Program-made: the position numbers and the translations under genes | NCBI GenBank assembly: GCA_964434165.1 | Contig: CAYSUS010000005.1 | Span: forward strand, 1-64,000 | Reading direction: 5' to 3' | Length of the DNA stretch: 64,000 nucleotides | Source of the DNA: CAYSUS01 sp964434165 | GTDB taxonomy: Bacteria; Planctomycetota; Planctomycetia; Pirellulales; Thermoguttaceae | The notes under the pieces: generated by a model | What the model was told of the DNA's origin: nothing | What the model saw: only the letters and a program-made list of their open reading frames with translations | Databases searched by the model: none | Shown: positions 35,730 through 45,425 of the stretch, piece by piece | How positions within the stretch are numbered: position 1 is the stretch's first letter | Layout of the letters: every line of letters starts with the position of its first letter

Positions 35730-36845
35730 TCAGTGGGCCACGGCCGCGGCTCGGGTGGTGGAGCGGGCGGCCTCGGCCCCGTCGGCGGCCGCCTCGTCGG
35801 GCACCTCGACTCCGGCCTCGGCCTCGTGCTCGACCTCGTCCATGACCTCGGCCACTTCGCGGCGGCTGGTGAGGTAGTAGCCCAGGCCCACGGCCGCGAA
35901 GAGCACGGTAATGATGCGGTAGGCCAGGGCGATGATCAGGCCCTGCCCGGCGACGATCACCACGCCCTCGGGAGCGGGTACGCGCGTGTAAAGGTATTCG
36001 AGCACGGCTTCCATCGGCCCCAGCGGAAGCGGGATCACGCCCATCGACGCGCTGACCGGCAGGATCACGAAGTGGGTGATCAGCGGAAGCACCTGCTGGA
36101 ACAGGCCGCAAGCGATCCAGAACACGCCCATCGTGAACAGGCTGTGCACGGCCACGCTGATCAGGCAGGAGTTGACCAGCACGTGCACCTTGCGGCGGTA
36201 CATGCGCACCGCGTTGATGAGGCTCTCGAGGATGCCGCCCACCTTGGGAAGGCCGGCGAGAAACTGCGTCATGCGCCCGTTGGTCACGCCCGGGATGAAC
36301 AGCGCGGCCAGTGCCAGCGAGAACACGGCGGTCACCAGCAGGACGGTGTTGCACGCCGTGCGGAGGTCGGCCTCGGGCGTCTTCTGGAGCCCGATCGTCA
36401 GGATCGCTCCCGAGGCGACCAGGAACAGAACGTAAAGCCCGATGAGGCGATCGACGAACACGGTGGCCACGGCCTCGGCGCGGCGGCTGTGTTGCTCTCG
36501 AGCGAGCATCACGGCCTTCAAGAGGTCGCCGCCGACGATGCCCATCGGCGCCAGGTTGAACAGATAGCCCAGGAAGCTGATGCGCACCGTCTGCCCCAGC
36601 CGGCAGGGGATTTCCAGGGCGTGGATCAGGTAGTGCCAGCGGAGGAACGTGAGGAAGGTGGCCGAGAAGCAGGCGGCCGTGGCCAGACCGAGGTAGCCCC
36701 AGTGCTTGGGCTGGCGCACCAGGTCCGCGAAGGTCTCCGGGTTCTGCGCCTGGGCGCGATAGAGCAGGAAACCCACGATGCCCAGCGACAGCGCGATCTT
36801 CAGCAGGGTCCAGGGGTTGAGGAAGCGGGCGATCTTCCGGCTCAC
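35730..36845 (-). CDS. Flippase-like/LPG synthase transmembrane-domain protein (UPF0104)
   Basis: A protein of 371 residues with eight or so membrane helices (for example WTLLKIALSLGIVGFLLY, LIGLYVLFLVASGAILTIG and VLLVTAVFSLALAALFIPG). FLGYLFNLAPMGIVGGDLLKA and the Arg/Asp-containing loop (RAEAVATVFVDRLIG) are the signature of the lysylphosphatidylglycerol synthase transmembrane or AglD-like family. These proteins move or modify lipid-linked groups at the membrane. The C-terminal tail of about 50 residues is acidic. Start: GTG at 36845 with CGGAG about eight bases upstream. Confidence 0.88.
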   Translation of the reverse strand: MSRKIARFLNPWTLLKIALSLGIVGFLLYRAQAQNPETFADLVRQPKHWGYLGLATAACFSATFLTFLRWHYLIHALEIPCRLGQTVRISFLGYLFNLAPMGIVGGDLLKAVMLAREQHSRRAEAVATVFVDRLIGLYVLFLVASGAILTIGLQKTPEADLRTACNTVLLVTAVFSLALAALFIPGVTNGRMTQFLAGLPKVGGILESLINAVRMYRRKVHVLVNSCLISVAVHSLFTMGVFWIACGLFQQVLPLITHFVILPVSASMGVIPLPLGPMEAVLEYLYTRVPAPEGVVIVAGQGLIIALAYRIITVLFAAVGLGYYLTSRREVAEVMDEVEHEAEAGVEVPDEAAADGAEAARSTTRAAAVAH

Positions 36846-37211
36846 GTGTCGGCTCCGCGAAGTGGAATCCGTCCGTGGGGGCCGCGCCGCGTCGGGCCTT
36901 CTGCCAGGCGGAGCAGCGGACAGGGGGTTTATCCAAGGCTAGCTTGCGCTTAGGTGGCCGCGCAGGTTGACGATCCCGCCGCAGGCTGGAAAGAATGTAT
37001 GGTAGCGTCTGCGCGGATCGGAATCGACACGCGTTGTTGCGACGGTCGCCCAACTCCGCCCATCTCGCGGCTGAAGGATACCCGGCCAGCCACCGTCCGA
37101 GAAGGCCCGTTTGGATACGAACGTTCCGCGTTCGGACTCCGAGCCGCTTGCCCCGGGCCAGGGGCCCCTTCGCTGCGCGGCCTGTCCAGAAAGCCCACAC
37201 CTTCGGGGTAA
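36846..37211. other. Divergent intergenic region without a gene
   Basis: These 366 bases separate the flippase-like gene and the NPCBM protein gene, so they should hold both promoters. A TTGACG is seen at about 36966 and an AT-richer patch (AAAGAATGTATGGTAG) near 36988, but the spacing is too long for one promoter. No convincing reading frame crosses it. Confidence 0.5.
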
Positions 37212-40031
37212 ATGACCATGAACACGCCCCCCCGAGTTGCGGCCTGGGGCACGCTGCTGATCGTCTCGGCCCTGGCCGGCGCGGCCTGTCGCGCAAGGCC
37301 CGCGCAGGCCGCCGTGGTGGTCCTGGCCAACCGCTCGGAGCAGCAGATCGACCTTTGGGCGAAGCTCAGCTCGGGCCAGTCGGGGCAGACCGTGCTGCCG
37401 CCCGGCCGGCTGATCACGCTGCCGGTGGGCGAGGCCGTCGAGATCGCCTACGACACGGGCAAGCGCAAGCGGCGCGAAACGCTGAACCTCAACACGCTGT
37501 ACTACTTCGAGCAGCAGCGGGGCGAGCTCGCCCTCCGGCCGATCGTGTTCTCCCGCTCCTCGGGTGTGCCGTGGATGCACGTCGATCTGTCGGGGCGGAT
37601 CCCGCCGCCGGTGACGGTGCCGGTGAAGGTCCTGGTGGATGAGGAGCAGCCCGGCCGCCGTGCCGTTTGGGAGCAGGACCTGAAGAACCAGATCGAGCTG
37701 GTTTCGCGGATCTTCGAGCAGTATTGCCGCGTGCGGTTCGAGGTCGTGGCGGCGGACACTTGGGACTCGGACGATTCGTCGAAGCGGTTCGACCAGCTCC
37801 TCGAGGAGTTCCGCCGCGAGGTCAGCCCGGACCCGGCCCGACTGGCGATCGGGTTCAGCAGCCAGCTCAAGATCGACCATCCGAACCAGATCCCCAGCCC
37901 GTTCCTCAAGCCGCTTTCCACCCATCTGCTGATGGCGGGCACGCAGAAGAAGTTCAGCGACAGCGAGCAGATCGTCGTCCTTGCGCACCAGTTGGGGCAC
38001 TTCCTCGGCGCGGTGGAGAGCCAGGACAAGCACTCGGTCATGTTCCACCGGTTCCTCCAGGCGCGGCACGATCTGCTCAAGGAAGGCGTGGGGTTCGATC
38101 CGCCGAACACGCTAGCGATGAACCTCCTGGCCGAGGAGCTACGGCAGCGCGAGGTCCGCGACCTGGCCGAGGTGCCCCGGAGCACGCGGAAGTACCTTTA
38201 CGCCATTTACATGCACGTCAACCCGCACCATCTCAGCGAGGCGTTCCAGACCGCCATGCTGTTCTACGACGGGCCGTCGCGGCGGGCGCGTTACACGGCG
38301 ACCTGGACCGACGGCACGCAGGCGTCGGCCGACGGTGTGGAGGGCTGGCACGACACCGAGAGCCAGCCCAAACTGGCCGGGCGCGCGCTGTTCGGAGGCG
38401 AGCCGACCGTGCGCTGGCTTCTGGACAATACGCTGGCGCCCCCCGATCCTCCGGACGCGGCCGTGGAGATGTTCGGCGGCGATTGCCTCCCGGGCCGCGT
38501 GATCGGGTTCTCCAGCGGCGCGCAGTCCGCCGGGCTGCGCGGGCACCCGCATCTGCGGGTCCACCCGCGGCTTCCGCTCGACTGGCCCGACGCCGCGCCC
38601 CGCCCCCATCACCAGGTGCTGGCACGTTGGGTCCGCCGGATCGTCTGGCAGCGCGTGGCGCCGCGCTATGCGCCGTCGTCGGTCTTCTTCCGCGACGGGC
38701 GCCGCGTTGCGTTCCGCTCGCTGCGTCTGGCCGAGGCGGGCGTGCGGATCCTCACCGAGGACGGCGTGCGCGAGATCGCCGTGGACGAAATGGCCGAGCT
38801 GCACTTCCCCCAGCGCGATCCCTGGGATGTGCATTTCGAGCAGTTGGCCGTGCTGGCGCCGGCGGGCGAGCAGCGCCTGATCCAGATCGAGACCGCGGAC
38901 GGGCTGCGCGCGACGACCTCGCAGGCGAGATTCCAGGCCAAGGCCCGCGGCAGCGCCAAGGATCCGAAGAACTGGTACCACCTGGTTCAGCCGGCGTGGT
39001 CTCTGCTTCCGATGTGGATCCGCCATGAGGACGTGCGGCTGCGGTGCTTCTTCCAGGCGCACGAAGTGCCGCTGTCGCGGATCGACCCGGTGGCCGAGCG
39101 GCAGCGCTCGGACCTCGGCGGGGTGTGGCCGGCACGGATCGATCGCAATGCCGAGGGGGGGGGCCTGGCCAGCGGGGGCCGCGACTACGCGTGGGGATTC
39201 GGCGTCCACGCCCGCACCGAGCTGGAGTTCCCCCTGCACGACTGCGCGATCTCGCTCCGCTGCCGGCTGGGGTTGGATCAGGTGATCGGCGACGGCGGGT
39301 GCGTGCTGGCCAGCATCCACCTGGGGTCGGCCGGGTCGAAGCCGCTCTACCAGAGCCCCCTGATCATCGGCTCGACGGACTCGCACGACACCGGCGAGTT
39401 GAACCTCGCGCGGAAGCCCGGCGCGCCGGCACGCCTCGTCCTCCGCGTGGACGACGCCCACAAGCAGCGCCCCAAGGGGGCCGACCCGCTGGACATTCGC
39501 GACCACTTCGACTGGCTCGAGCCGCGGGTCCTGCTCGACCCGCAGCGACTGGAGGCCGAGACGGCGCGTCGGGCGCCGTCGGCCGTGGCGGCCTGGCAGG
39601 ACTGGGAGATCGAACACGAAGCCCTGCGGGGCCCGATGCTCGTGAGCACCTGGGACAGGGAGAGCCCGGAGTCGGAGCGCGCCTACCACGCGCACGTCTG
39701 CATGCGCGGCGTGCCGCTGATGCTCTCACGCAAGCTCTGGGTCACGCCCGAGAAGTGCCGACTGCTGGTGACGGTGGGGCGGCCGCGGGAGGCGACCGCC
39801 AGCCGGGTGGAGGTCCGCGTGGACGGCGAGCGGGTCGAGGAGTTCGAGGTGCCCGTCCGCTACGGCAGCCGCCCTTGCCCGTCGAAGTCGATCAGCCTGG
39901 CCGAGCACGCCGGAGGCGAGGTGAAGGTGGAGATCGTCCAGCAGTCGCCCGACGAGCGGTCCCTGGTGCGCTGGGAGGCCATCTCGCTGGTAGCGCCCGC
40001 CGCGAATGACGACGAGAAGGAGGGCGATTAA
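37212..40031 (+). CDS. Large exported protein with inactive zincin-like motif and NPCBM domain
   Basis: A protein of 939 residues. A signal peptide ends near residue 33 (RPAQA). Residues about 135-320 resemble a metzincin-type region: IVVLAHQLGHFLGAVES gives H259-Q-L-G-H263 with Glu269 at the third-ligand position. The catalytic Glu of HExxH is Gln260 here, so it is probably not a working protease. Residues about 380-600 include a beta-rich stretch (VFFRDGRRVAFRSLRL). Residues about 640-790 match the NPCBM/NEW2 carbohydrate-binding domain (YAWGFGVHARTELEFPL and GLDQVIGDGGCVLASIHLG). The C-terminal 130 residues form another beta-domain. It is presumably a cell-surface or periplasmic carbohydrate-binding protein. 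Confidence 0.75.
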   Translation: MTMNTPPRVAAWGTLLIVSALAGAACRARPAQAAVVVLANRSEQQIDLWAKLSSGQSGQTVLPPGRLITLPVGEAVEIAYDTGKRKRRETLNLNTLYYFEQQRGELALRPIVFSRSSGVPWMHVDLSGRIPPPVTVPVKVLVDEEQPGRRAVWEQDLKNQIELVSRIFEQYCRVRFEVVAADTWDSDDSSKRFDQLLEEFRREVSPDPARLAIGFSSQLKIDHPNQIPSPFLKPLSTHLLMAGTQKKFSDSEQIVVLAHQLGHFLGAVESQDKHSVMFHRFLQARHDLLKEGVGFDPPNTLAMNLLAEELRQREVRDLAEVPRSTRKYLYAIYMHVNPHHLSEAFQTAMLFYDGPSRRARYTATWTDGTQASADGVEGWHDTESQPKLAGRALFGGEPTVRWLLDNTLAPPDPPDAAVEMFGGDCLPGRVIGFSSGAQSAGLRGHPHLRVHPRLPLDWPDAAPRPHHQVLARWVRRIVWQRVAPRYAPSSVFFRDGRRVAFRSLRLAEAGVRILTEDGVREIAVDEMAELHFPQRDPWDVHFEQLAVLAPAGEQRLIQIETADGLRATTSQARFQAKARGSAKDPKNWYHLVQPAWSLLPMWIRHEDVRLRCFFQAHEVPLSRIDPVAERQRSDLGGVWPARIDRNAEGGGLASGGRDYAWGFGVHARTELEFPLHDCAISLRCRLGLDQVIGDGGCVLASIHLGSAGSKPLYQSPLIIGSTDSHDTGELNLARKPGAPARLVLRVDDAHKQRPKGADPLDIRDHFDWLEPRVLLDPQRLEAETARRAPSAVAAWQDWEIEHEALRGPMLVSTWDRESPESERAYHAHVCMRGVPLMLSRKLWVTPEKCRLLVTVGRPREATASRVEVRVDGERVEEFEVPVRYGSRPCPSKSISLAEHAGGEVKVEIVQQSPDERSLVRWEAISLVAPAANDDEKEGD

Positions 40032-40213
40032 TCGGCCCGAGGGGCCGACCCCGCCCGATTCTCCACTTCGTGACCCTCCGCGTTGGGGGGTCACTGCTTG
40101 CCAAGGCGGGGCGCACAAGGGATAATCCAGAGTGCATCCCACCCGCCGGCCGTGCCGCCTGACGCACCCGCCCTCCGGCGCCCCACTACCCTCCGGAACA
40201 GGGCGTTACCATC

Positions 40214-42847
40214 ATGGATTCCCGAGGCTCCTTCGATCCGTATCTCAAGTGGCTGGGAATTCATCCGAAAGATCAGCCGCCCCATCACTACCGGCTGCTG
40301 GGCATCGATCGGTTCGAGTCCGACCCGGAGATCATCTCCAACGCGGCCGATGCGCGGATGGCGCACGTGCGCACGTTTCAGTCGGGCAGGCACGCGGAAG
40401 CCTCGCAGCGGTTGCTCAATGAGATCGCCGCCGCGAAGGTCACGCTGCTGACCGCGGAGAAGCGCGCGGCCTACGACGAGGCCCTCCGCGCGGAGATCCT
40501 CGCCCAAACGCCGGCCAAGCCGGATCCGGTCGCGCCCGCACCGCCGACCCAGGTTCCGCCGCCGCTTCCGCGCAAGCCGAGTCCGCGCAACGGCGGCCAG
40601 ACCGCGCTCCCACCCGTTCAGGTCGGGGCGCCGTCCACGCCGCTGTCTCGCGACTGGCGGGTCTGGGCAGGCGCCGCAGCGCTGGTGCTTCTTCTGGCGG
40701 TCAGCGCGATCGCGGTGGCCAGCCTCGGCGGTTGGCGCAGCGTGGCTTCCGCGGACGAAGACGGCGCGACGACGGAAGACGGCGACCCGTCGGCCTCGGG
40801 CGAAGAAGGCGAGCGGCAAAAGGACGCGCTGCCCGGCAGGCCGGAACAGGACGATCCCGGCGAAGCGCCCGACGCGAAGGCCCCCGGGTCCGAGACGGGT
40901 TCGGGCGAGGCACCGATCTCGAAGCCCGACACGCAATCGCCCGCTCCCGCGGCCCCCGGTCCAAAGACGGAGGCCGCGGATCCTGCCGATGCGAACACGC
41001 CTGCAGGAACGGACGGCGCCGCCGGCACGGCTACCGAGCCCGAGCCCGGGGCCGATCCCGATGCCATGACCGAGGCCAAGACGGCCGGCAAGACGGAAAC
41101 CCCGGAAGCCAAGGGCGAGACGGCCCCGGGCGCAGCGAAGACGGAAGGTGCGAAACCCAAGCCCGACGCCCCCGCGGAGAAGGCCAAGGCGGAACCCGCC
41201 GCGGAGAAGCCGCAGGAAACCGAGATCGTCCGCCTGCCGGTTCCCACCGAGGCGCAGCAGAGCCGGGCGGAGGCCACGGTGCGCGCGTTGTTCGAGGACG
41301 AGCTGGAAGAGGCCGACACCCCGGCCGAGAAGCTGGCGCTGGCCAACAAGCTGTTTCAGCAAGCGCTGGGCACCGCCGACAACCCGCCCGCGCGCTACGT
41401 GCTGTTCCGCATGGCCCTGGACATGGCGAGCTCGACCGGCGAGCTGGCCCGCACCCTCGACGGCGTCGACGAGATGGCGCGGTACTACGAGATCGACTGG
41501 GTGCGGATGAAGGCCGACCTGCTGGAGAGGGCGATGGCCGGGATGCGCGGCGCGCGCAACCCGGTCCTGCTGGCGAGCGAGATCACCGATAACGCCCTGT
41601 CGGTCATCGACGACGCGATCGCCGAGGATCGCTTCGACATCGCCCACCAGGTGCTCAAGCTGGCGTTGCCCGCCTCGCGCCGGTCGGGCAATGCCGAATA
41701 CGCCGGCGAGGTCGCGGCGCGAGGCCGCCTGCTCCAGGTCCTGGAGAGGGAATACGAACCGGTGCGCGAGGCCCTCGTGAAGCTCCGCGCGGACCCGGAC
41801 GACCCGCAGCCCAACTACACGCTCGGACGCTGGTACTGCTTCATCAAGGGGCAGTGGGAGAGGGGGCTGCCGCACCTTGTCAAGGCCGACATCGCGGGGG
41901 TGGACGATCTGGCCCGGACCGATCTGGCCGGACCGGCCGACGCGCAGTCCCAGGTGGCGCTGGCCGAGCGCTGGCTGACGTTCGCGGAGATCGAGAAGGA
42001 GAACGCGCGCCCGCAGGTCCAGCTCCGCGCCCGATACTGGCTGAAGAAAGCCTTGCCCGCGCTCTCCGGACTGAGCCAGACCGCCGCCGAGAAGCAGATC
42101 GAGAAGCTCGCCAAGGTCGAGCCGCTCTTCAAGCCCCGGCAGCGGGGCGCGGTGGAGCCCGGCAACGTGGCTCTCGCCCGACGCGGGGCCAACGCCGAGG
42201 GGCCCGACGCCACGGCGGCCTACCTGATCGACGGCGTCAACAAGCAGGTCGAGTCGGCGGGTTTGACCGTCGGCAAGTGCCCTTGTGAATGGACGATCAC
42301 GCTGAAGCAGGTTTACAGCCTCCGCGAGATCCGCCTTCTTCTCTACGACAACAAGAGGACGAAGCGCTTCTACTGGTACGCCATCGCCACCTCGCCGGAC
42401 GGCAAGGAGTACGCGCCGCTGGTCGATCGCAGCAGCGGACAGTGGTTCGGCTGGCAGGTGATCCGGTTCCCGGCGCGTCCGGTCAAGGCGATTCGGCTGT
42501 TCGGGCTGAACAAGTCGGGCAAGCGGATCTTCTACGCCATCGAGTTGGAGGCCTACTGCGTGCCACCGAAGACGGCCCCAGGCGCTCCGACCCAGCCGGG
42601 CCCGCAACCTCCGGCCAAGCCGGAGCCCAAGCCGCCAGCCAAGCCCGAGCCGAAGGTGCCGGCCACCCCGGAGCCGAAGACTCCCGTGACGCCCAAGCCC
42701 GAGCCTCCGGCGACGCCCACCGCCAATCCGGCCCCGCCGCAGCCCGGCCCACCCGTGCCCGCGGGGGGCGAGGCTCCAGAGCAGGAGTCGGCAACTCCGG
42801 CAGCCCCGGAAGCGGCCGCACCGGCCGAACCGCCCAATGCGCCTTAG
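40214..42847 (+). CDS. J-domain-like transmembrane protein with F5/8 type C (discoidin-like) C-terminus
   Basis: A protein of 877 residues. Residues 7-95 resemble a J-domain (FDPYLKWLGI, HHYRLLGIDRFESDPEIIS, LLNEIAAAKVTLLTAEKRAAYD), but the HPD motif that stimulates Hsp70 is missing. A membrane helix (about 150-171) follows, and then a long low-complexity Ala/Glu/Pro/Lys linker (about 180-340). Residues about 345-650 are helical repeats. About 655-780 is a discoidin-like beta-sandwich (DATAAYLIDGVNKQVES, then WQVIRFPARPVKAIRLFGL). A Pro/Lys/Ala tail ends it. Topology would place the J-like part in the cytoplasm. It is a tandem paralogue of the next gene. Confidence 0.75.
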   Translation: MDSRGSFDPYLKWLGIHPKDQPPHHYRLLGIDRFESDPEIISNAADARMAHVRTFQSGRHAEASQRLLNEIAAAKVTLLTAEKRAAYDEALRAEILAQTPAKPDPVAPAPPTQVPPPLPRKPSPRNGGQTALPPVQVGAPSTPLSRDWRVWAGAAALVLLLAVSAIAVASLGGWRSVASADEDGATTEDGDPSASGEEGERQKDALPGRPEQDDPGEAPDAKAPGSETGSGEAPISKPDTQSPAPAAPGPKTEAADPADANTPAGTDGAAGTATEPEPGADPDAMTEAKTAGKTETPEAKGETAPGAAKTEGAKPKPDAPAEKAKAEPAAEKPQETEIVRLPVPTEAQQSRAEATVRALFEDELEEADTPAEKLALANKLFQQALGTADNPPARYVLFRMALDMASSTGELARTLDGVDEMARYYEIDWVRMKADLLERAMAGMRGARNPVLLASEITDNALSVIDDAIAEDRFDIAHQVLKLALPASRRSGNAEYAGEVAARGRLLQVLEREYEPVREALVKLRADPDDPQPNYTLGRWYCFIKGQWERGLPHLVKADIAGVDDLARTDLAGPADAQSQVALAERWLTFAEIEKENARPQVQLRARYWLKKALPALSGLSQTAAEKQIEKLAKVEPLFKPRQRGAVEPGNVALARRGANAEGPDATAAYLIDGVNKQVESAGLTVGKCPCEWTITLKQVYSLREIRLLLYDNKRTKRFYWYAIATSPDGKEYAPLVDRSSGQWFGWQVIRFPARPVKAIRLFGLNKSGKRIFYAIELEAYCVPPKTAPGAPTQPGPQPPAKPEPKPPAKPEPKVPATPEPKTPVTPKPEPPATPTANPAPPQPGPPVPAGGEAPEQESATPAAPEAAAPAEPPNAP

Positions 42848-42977
42848 GATCGCCCGAGAAGCGCGACTCAAGCGGCGCCTTCCGGGCGGGGCCGCGCCGG
42901 CGTGGCCCGCTCAGGCGGCTGGATGACCTCGCCGCGGCCGTGAATAATGCCCGGGTGGGAACCCGAGTCGCAAGAGC

Positions 42978-42983
42978 TACAAT
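42978..42983 (+). promoter_or_regulatory. Candidate -10 box before the second J-like gene
   Basis: TACAAT lies 35 bases before the ATG at 43018. The sequence at -35 (GTGGGA, 17 bases away) matches the consensus poorly. It suggests the gene may also be transcribed independently of its upstream paralogue. Confidence 0.35.
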
Positions 42984-43017
42984 AGCTTGCGCAGGGCTGA
43001 GACGGGAGAGTCTGTCG

Positions 43018-45411
43018 ATGCACGAATCGTTCGACCCTTATCGGAAGTGGCTTGGCATCCTTCCCAAGGACCAGCCGCCAAACCATTACCGCCTGCTGGG
43101 GATCGAGCTGTTCGAGCCGGACCCGGACGTGATCTCCCACGCCGCCGACGCCCGCATGGCCCATCTTCGCACGTTCCAGTCGGGCCAGCATTCTGAGCTG
43201 TCGCAGAAGCTGCTCAACGAGATCGCGGCGGCCAAGGTCTGCCTGCTCGCCCCGGAGAAGAAGTCCCGATACGACACGGAGCTCCGGCGGCAGTTGACCG
43301 ACGTCGCGCCGGTCATGCCTGTCGCCGTGGTCGCGCCGGCCTCGGCCGATCCGACCCCGGCGCCCGCGCGGCCGGCGAGCCCTCCTCCGCCGCCCGAGCA
43401 GCCGGCGTCGGCCAGCGGAGTCCGCGTGGTCGGCGGGGCGTCGTCTGCCACGGCCGCGCTAGCCCGGCGACGGCGCTCCTGGCAGACCTCCGTCGTGGCG
43501 TTCTCCCTGGCCGCGGTCATCGCCGTGATGGCCCTGGGCGTGATCCTGGCCGACCGGCTGTCATCCGAGACGGGTCAGGCCGACGGCACAGCCGCGCGAT
43601 CCAGCGGGGCATCCCCGGCCGAGGACGATCCGGTGCGCGAAGGCTCGAGCCGGCGCGAGAAGCCTCGCGACGGGGACGCGCAGCGCGACGGGCCTTCAGG
43701 GGACGAGGCAGGGCTGCGTCGATCCAAGGAGCCGCGCGACGGCTTCCCCGAGCTGCCTGCGGCGACCGGGGACCCCGGGTCCGCCGGCGGCCTGCCCGCG
43801 GGTCCCGGCGATGCCCCGCCCGATTCCGCAGAGGTCGAACCGGCGGTCCGGCTCCCGCCTCCCGAGGCCGCAGTCCGGGCTGCGGCAGAGAAGGACATCC
43901 GCGCCTTGTATCGGGAGGACCTCGATTCGGCGTCCGCCCCCGAGTCGATGCTGGCCCTGGCGGGCAAGCTGATTGCTGAGGGCGAAGGCACTAATGACAA
44001 TCCCGCCGCGCGGTACGTGCTCTTCCGCATGGCCGCGGACCTTGCCGCGCAGGCGGGCGACCTGGCCACGGTCGCCACGGCCGTGGATCGCATGGCCCGG
44101 TTCTACGAGGTGTCGGGCGCGGAGGCACAGGCCGAGGTGTTGGAGCGGGCGGCGTCCGCGGCCGTCGAGGAGTCGGCCCGCCGGACCGTGGAGCTTCTCC
44201 AGCAGGGCGCCGAGGCGGCCGAGGCCGAGGAGGCTTACGCGGCGGCCGAGCGCCTGGCCAAAGCCGCGGTGGGGCCGGCCCGCAAGACGCGGGATCACGA
44301 CTTTGTCCGCGACGTGGTCCGTTGGGGCCGGGAGGTGGAGCAGCGGGCCGCGCAATTCGCCGAAGTGCAACAACACCTGAAGCGGCTGGGCGAGCAGCCG
44401 GACGACGCCGGGGCCAATCTCGCAGTCGGCCGGTGGTACGGCCTGGTCCTGAACGATTGGGAGAAGGCGCTGCCCTGCCTGGCCAACGGCGGCGACGCGG
44501 AGATCGCCGCGGCCGCCCGGCGCGACCTGGCCGGCCCTTCGGACGCCTCGGCGCGGCTGGAGGCCGGAGACGCCTGGTGGGAGGCCGCGGAGAACCGCCC
44601 CGGCGACGAGCGCATCGCTCTTCAGGGCCGGGCCGTCCACTGGTACGAAAGGGCCGTGTCCGACCTGACCGGCATCTCCAGGACCCAGACCGAGCGCCGG
44701 ATCGAAGCGTACAGGACAGCCATCGCCGGAGACGAGGAAGACGCCGAGCCAGGGCAGTACGCCCTGCTGCTGGACGGGCAGAAGGGCCACGTGGTCGTGC
44801 CGGGCTTCCGCTACGACGGCACCACGCCGCTTTCGGTCGAGGTGATCTGCACCCCGCTCTCCAACAACGACTCCTGCACCGTGATCGGCAACCTCAACGC
44901 CGCGGGAGGCTGGGGCGTCGGCATGTTCGACCTCCGCGCGATCGGGCTGAAGAACCGCCACTGGGCGTTCCTGGTGCGAACCCAGTCGCGGCGCCGCCGC
45001 GTGGCGGCCTCCGGCTCCGTCTCCGTCGCGGAGGTGAATCGGCGCGTGATGCTTGCCGCGGTGTTCGACGGGGACGAGGCCCGGCTCTATCTCGACGGGC
45101 GCAAGCAGCCGTCGGTCCTGCGGGTCGCGGGTCCCCACGCCCCGGGGCCTCAACTCCTGATGATCGGCGCGGCCCCGGGCGTCGGGCACAAGCCGCAGGA
45201 CTTCTTCCACGGCACGATCGAGCAAGTGCGCGTCTCGCTGACCGCCCGCTTCAGCTCGAACTACACGCCGCCCGGCCGCCTGGAGAGCGACGACGACACG
45301 GCGCTGCTGCTGCACTTCGACGCGGGGAAGGGAACGGTGGTCCGCGACTCCTCGGGCAAGCGGCTCGTCGCCCGCATCGTGGGCGCCGAGTGGGTCGAAC
45401 GCGCCCCGTGA
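43018..45411 (+). CDS. J-domain-like transmembrane protein with LamG/concanavalin-like C-terminus
   Basis: A protein of 797 residues. The N-terminus repeats the design of the previous gene: FDPYRKWLGILPKDQPPNHY, LLNEIAAAKVCLLAPEKKSRYD, no HPD, then a membrane helix at about 158-178 and an acidic/Pro-rich linker. The central helical region also matches (NPAARYVLFRMAADLA against NPPARYVLFRMALDMA). The C-terminus differs: residues about 575-797 form a LamG-like domain (LDGQKGHVVVPGFRYDG, ARLYLDGRKQPSVLRVA, ALLLHFDAGKGTVVRD). GGGAGAG lies before the ATG. The longer in-frame sequence upstream overlaps the previous gene and is not used. Confidence 0.75.
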   Translation: MHESFDPYRKWLGILPKDQPPNHYRLLGIELFEPDPDVISHAADARMAHLRTFQSGQHSELSQKLLNEIAAAKVCLLAPEKKSRYDTELRRQLTDVAPVMPVAVVAPASADPTPAPARPASPPPPPEQPASASGVRVVGGASSATAALARRRRSWQTSVVAFSLAAVIAVMALGVILADRLSSETGQADGTAARSSGASPAEDDPVREGSSRREKPRDGDAQRDGPSGDEAGLRRSKEPRDGFPELPAATGDPGSAGGLPAGPGDAPPDSAEVEPAVRLPPPEAAVRAAAEKDIRALYREDLDSASAPESMLALAGKLIAEGEGTNDNPAARYVLFRMAADLAAQAGDLATVATAVDRMARFYEVSGAEAQAEVLERAASAAVEESARRTVELLQQGAEAAEAEEAYAAAERLAKAAVGPARKTRDHDFVRDVVRWGREVEQRAAQFAEVQQHLKRLGEQPDDAGANLAVGRWYGLVLNDWEKALPCLANGGDAEIAAAARRDLAGPSDASARLEAGDAWWEAAENRPGDERIALQGRAVHWYERAVSDLTGISRTQTERRIEAYRTAIAGDEEDAEPGQYALLLDGQKGHVVVPGFRYDGTTPLSVEVICTPLSNNDSCTVIGNLNAAGGWGVGMFDLRAIGLKNRHWAFLVRTQSRRRRVAASGSVSVAEVNRRVMLAAVFDGDEARLYLDGRKQPSVLRVAGPHAPGPQLLMIGAAPGVGHKPQDFFHGTIEQVRVSLTARFSSNYTPPGRLESDDDTALLLHFDAGKGTVVRDSSGKRLVARIVGAEWVERAP

Positions 45412-45425
45412 AGACCGGGCGACGG

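Noticed and set aside
37986..38000. HQLGH considered as an active zinc protease site
   Set aside because: The catalytic Glu is Gln, so activity is unlikely; kept only as a pseudo-zincin observation.
38139..39695. A 518-codon minus-strand frame opposite the NPCBM protein gene
   Set aside because: No signal, domain or ribosome binding site; the composition is that of an antisense shadow.
40232..40500. Considered calling the two J-like proteins DnaJ co-chaperones
   Set aside because: The HPD motif needed to stimulate DnaK is absent in both.
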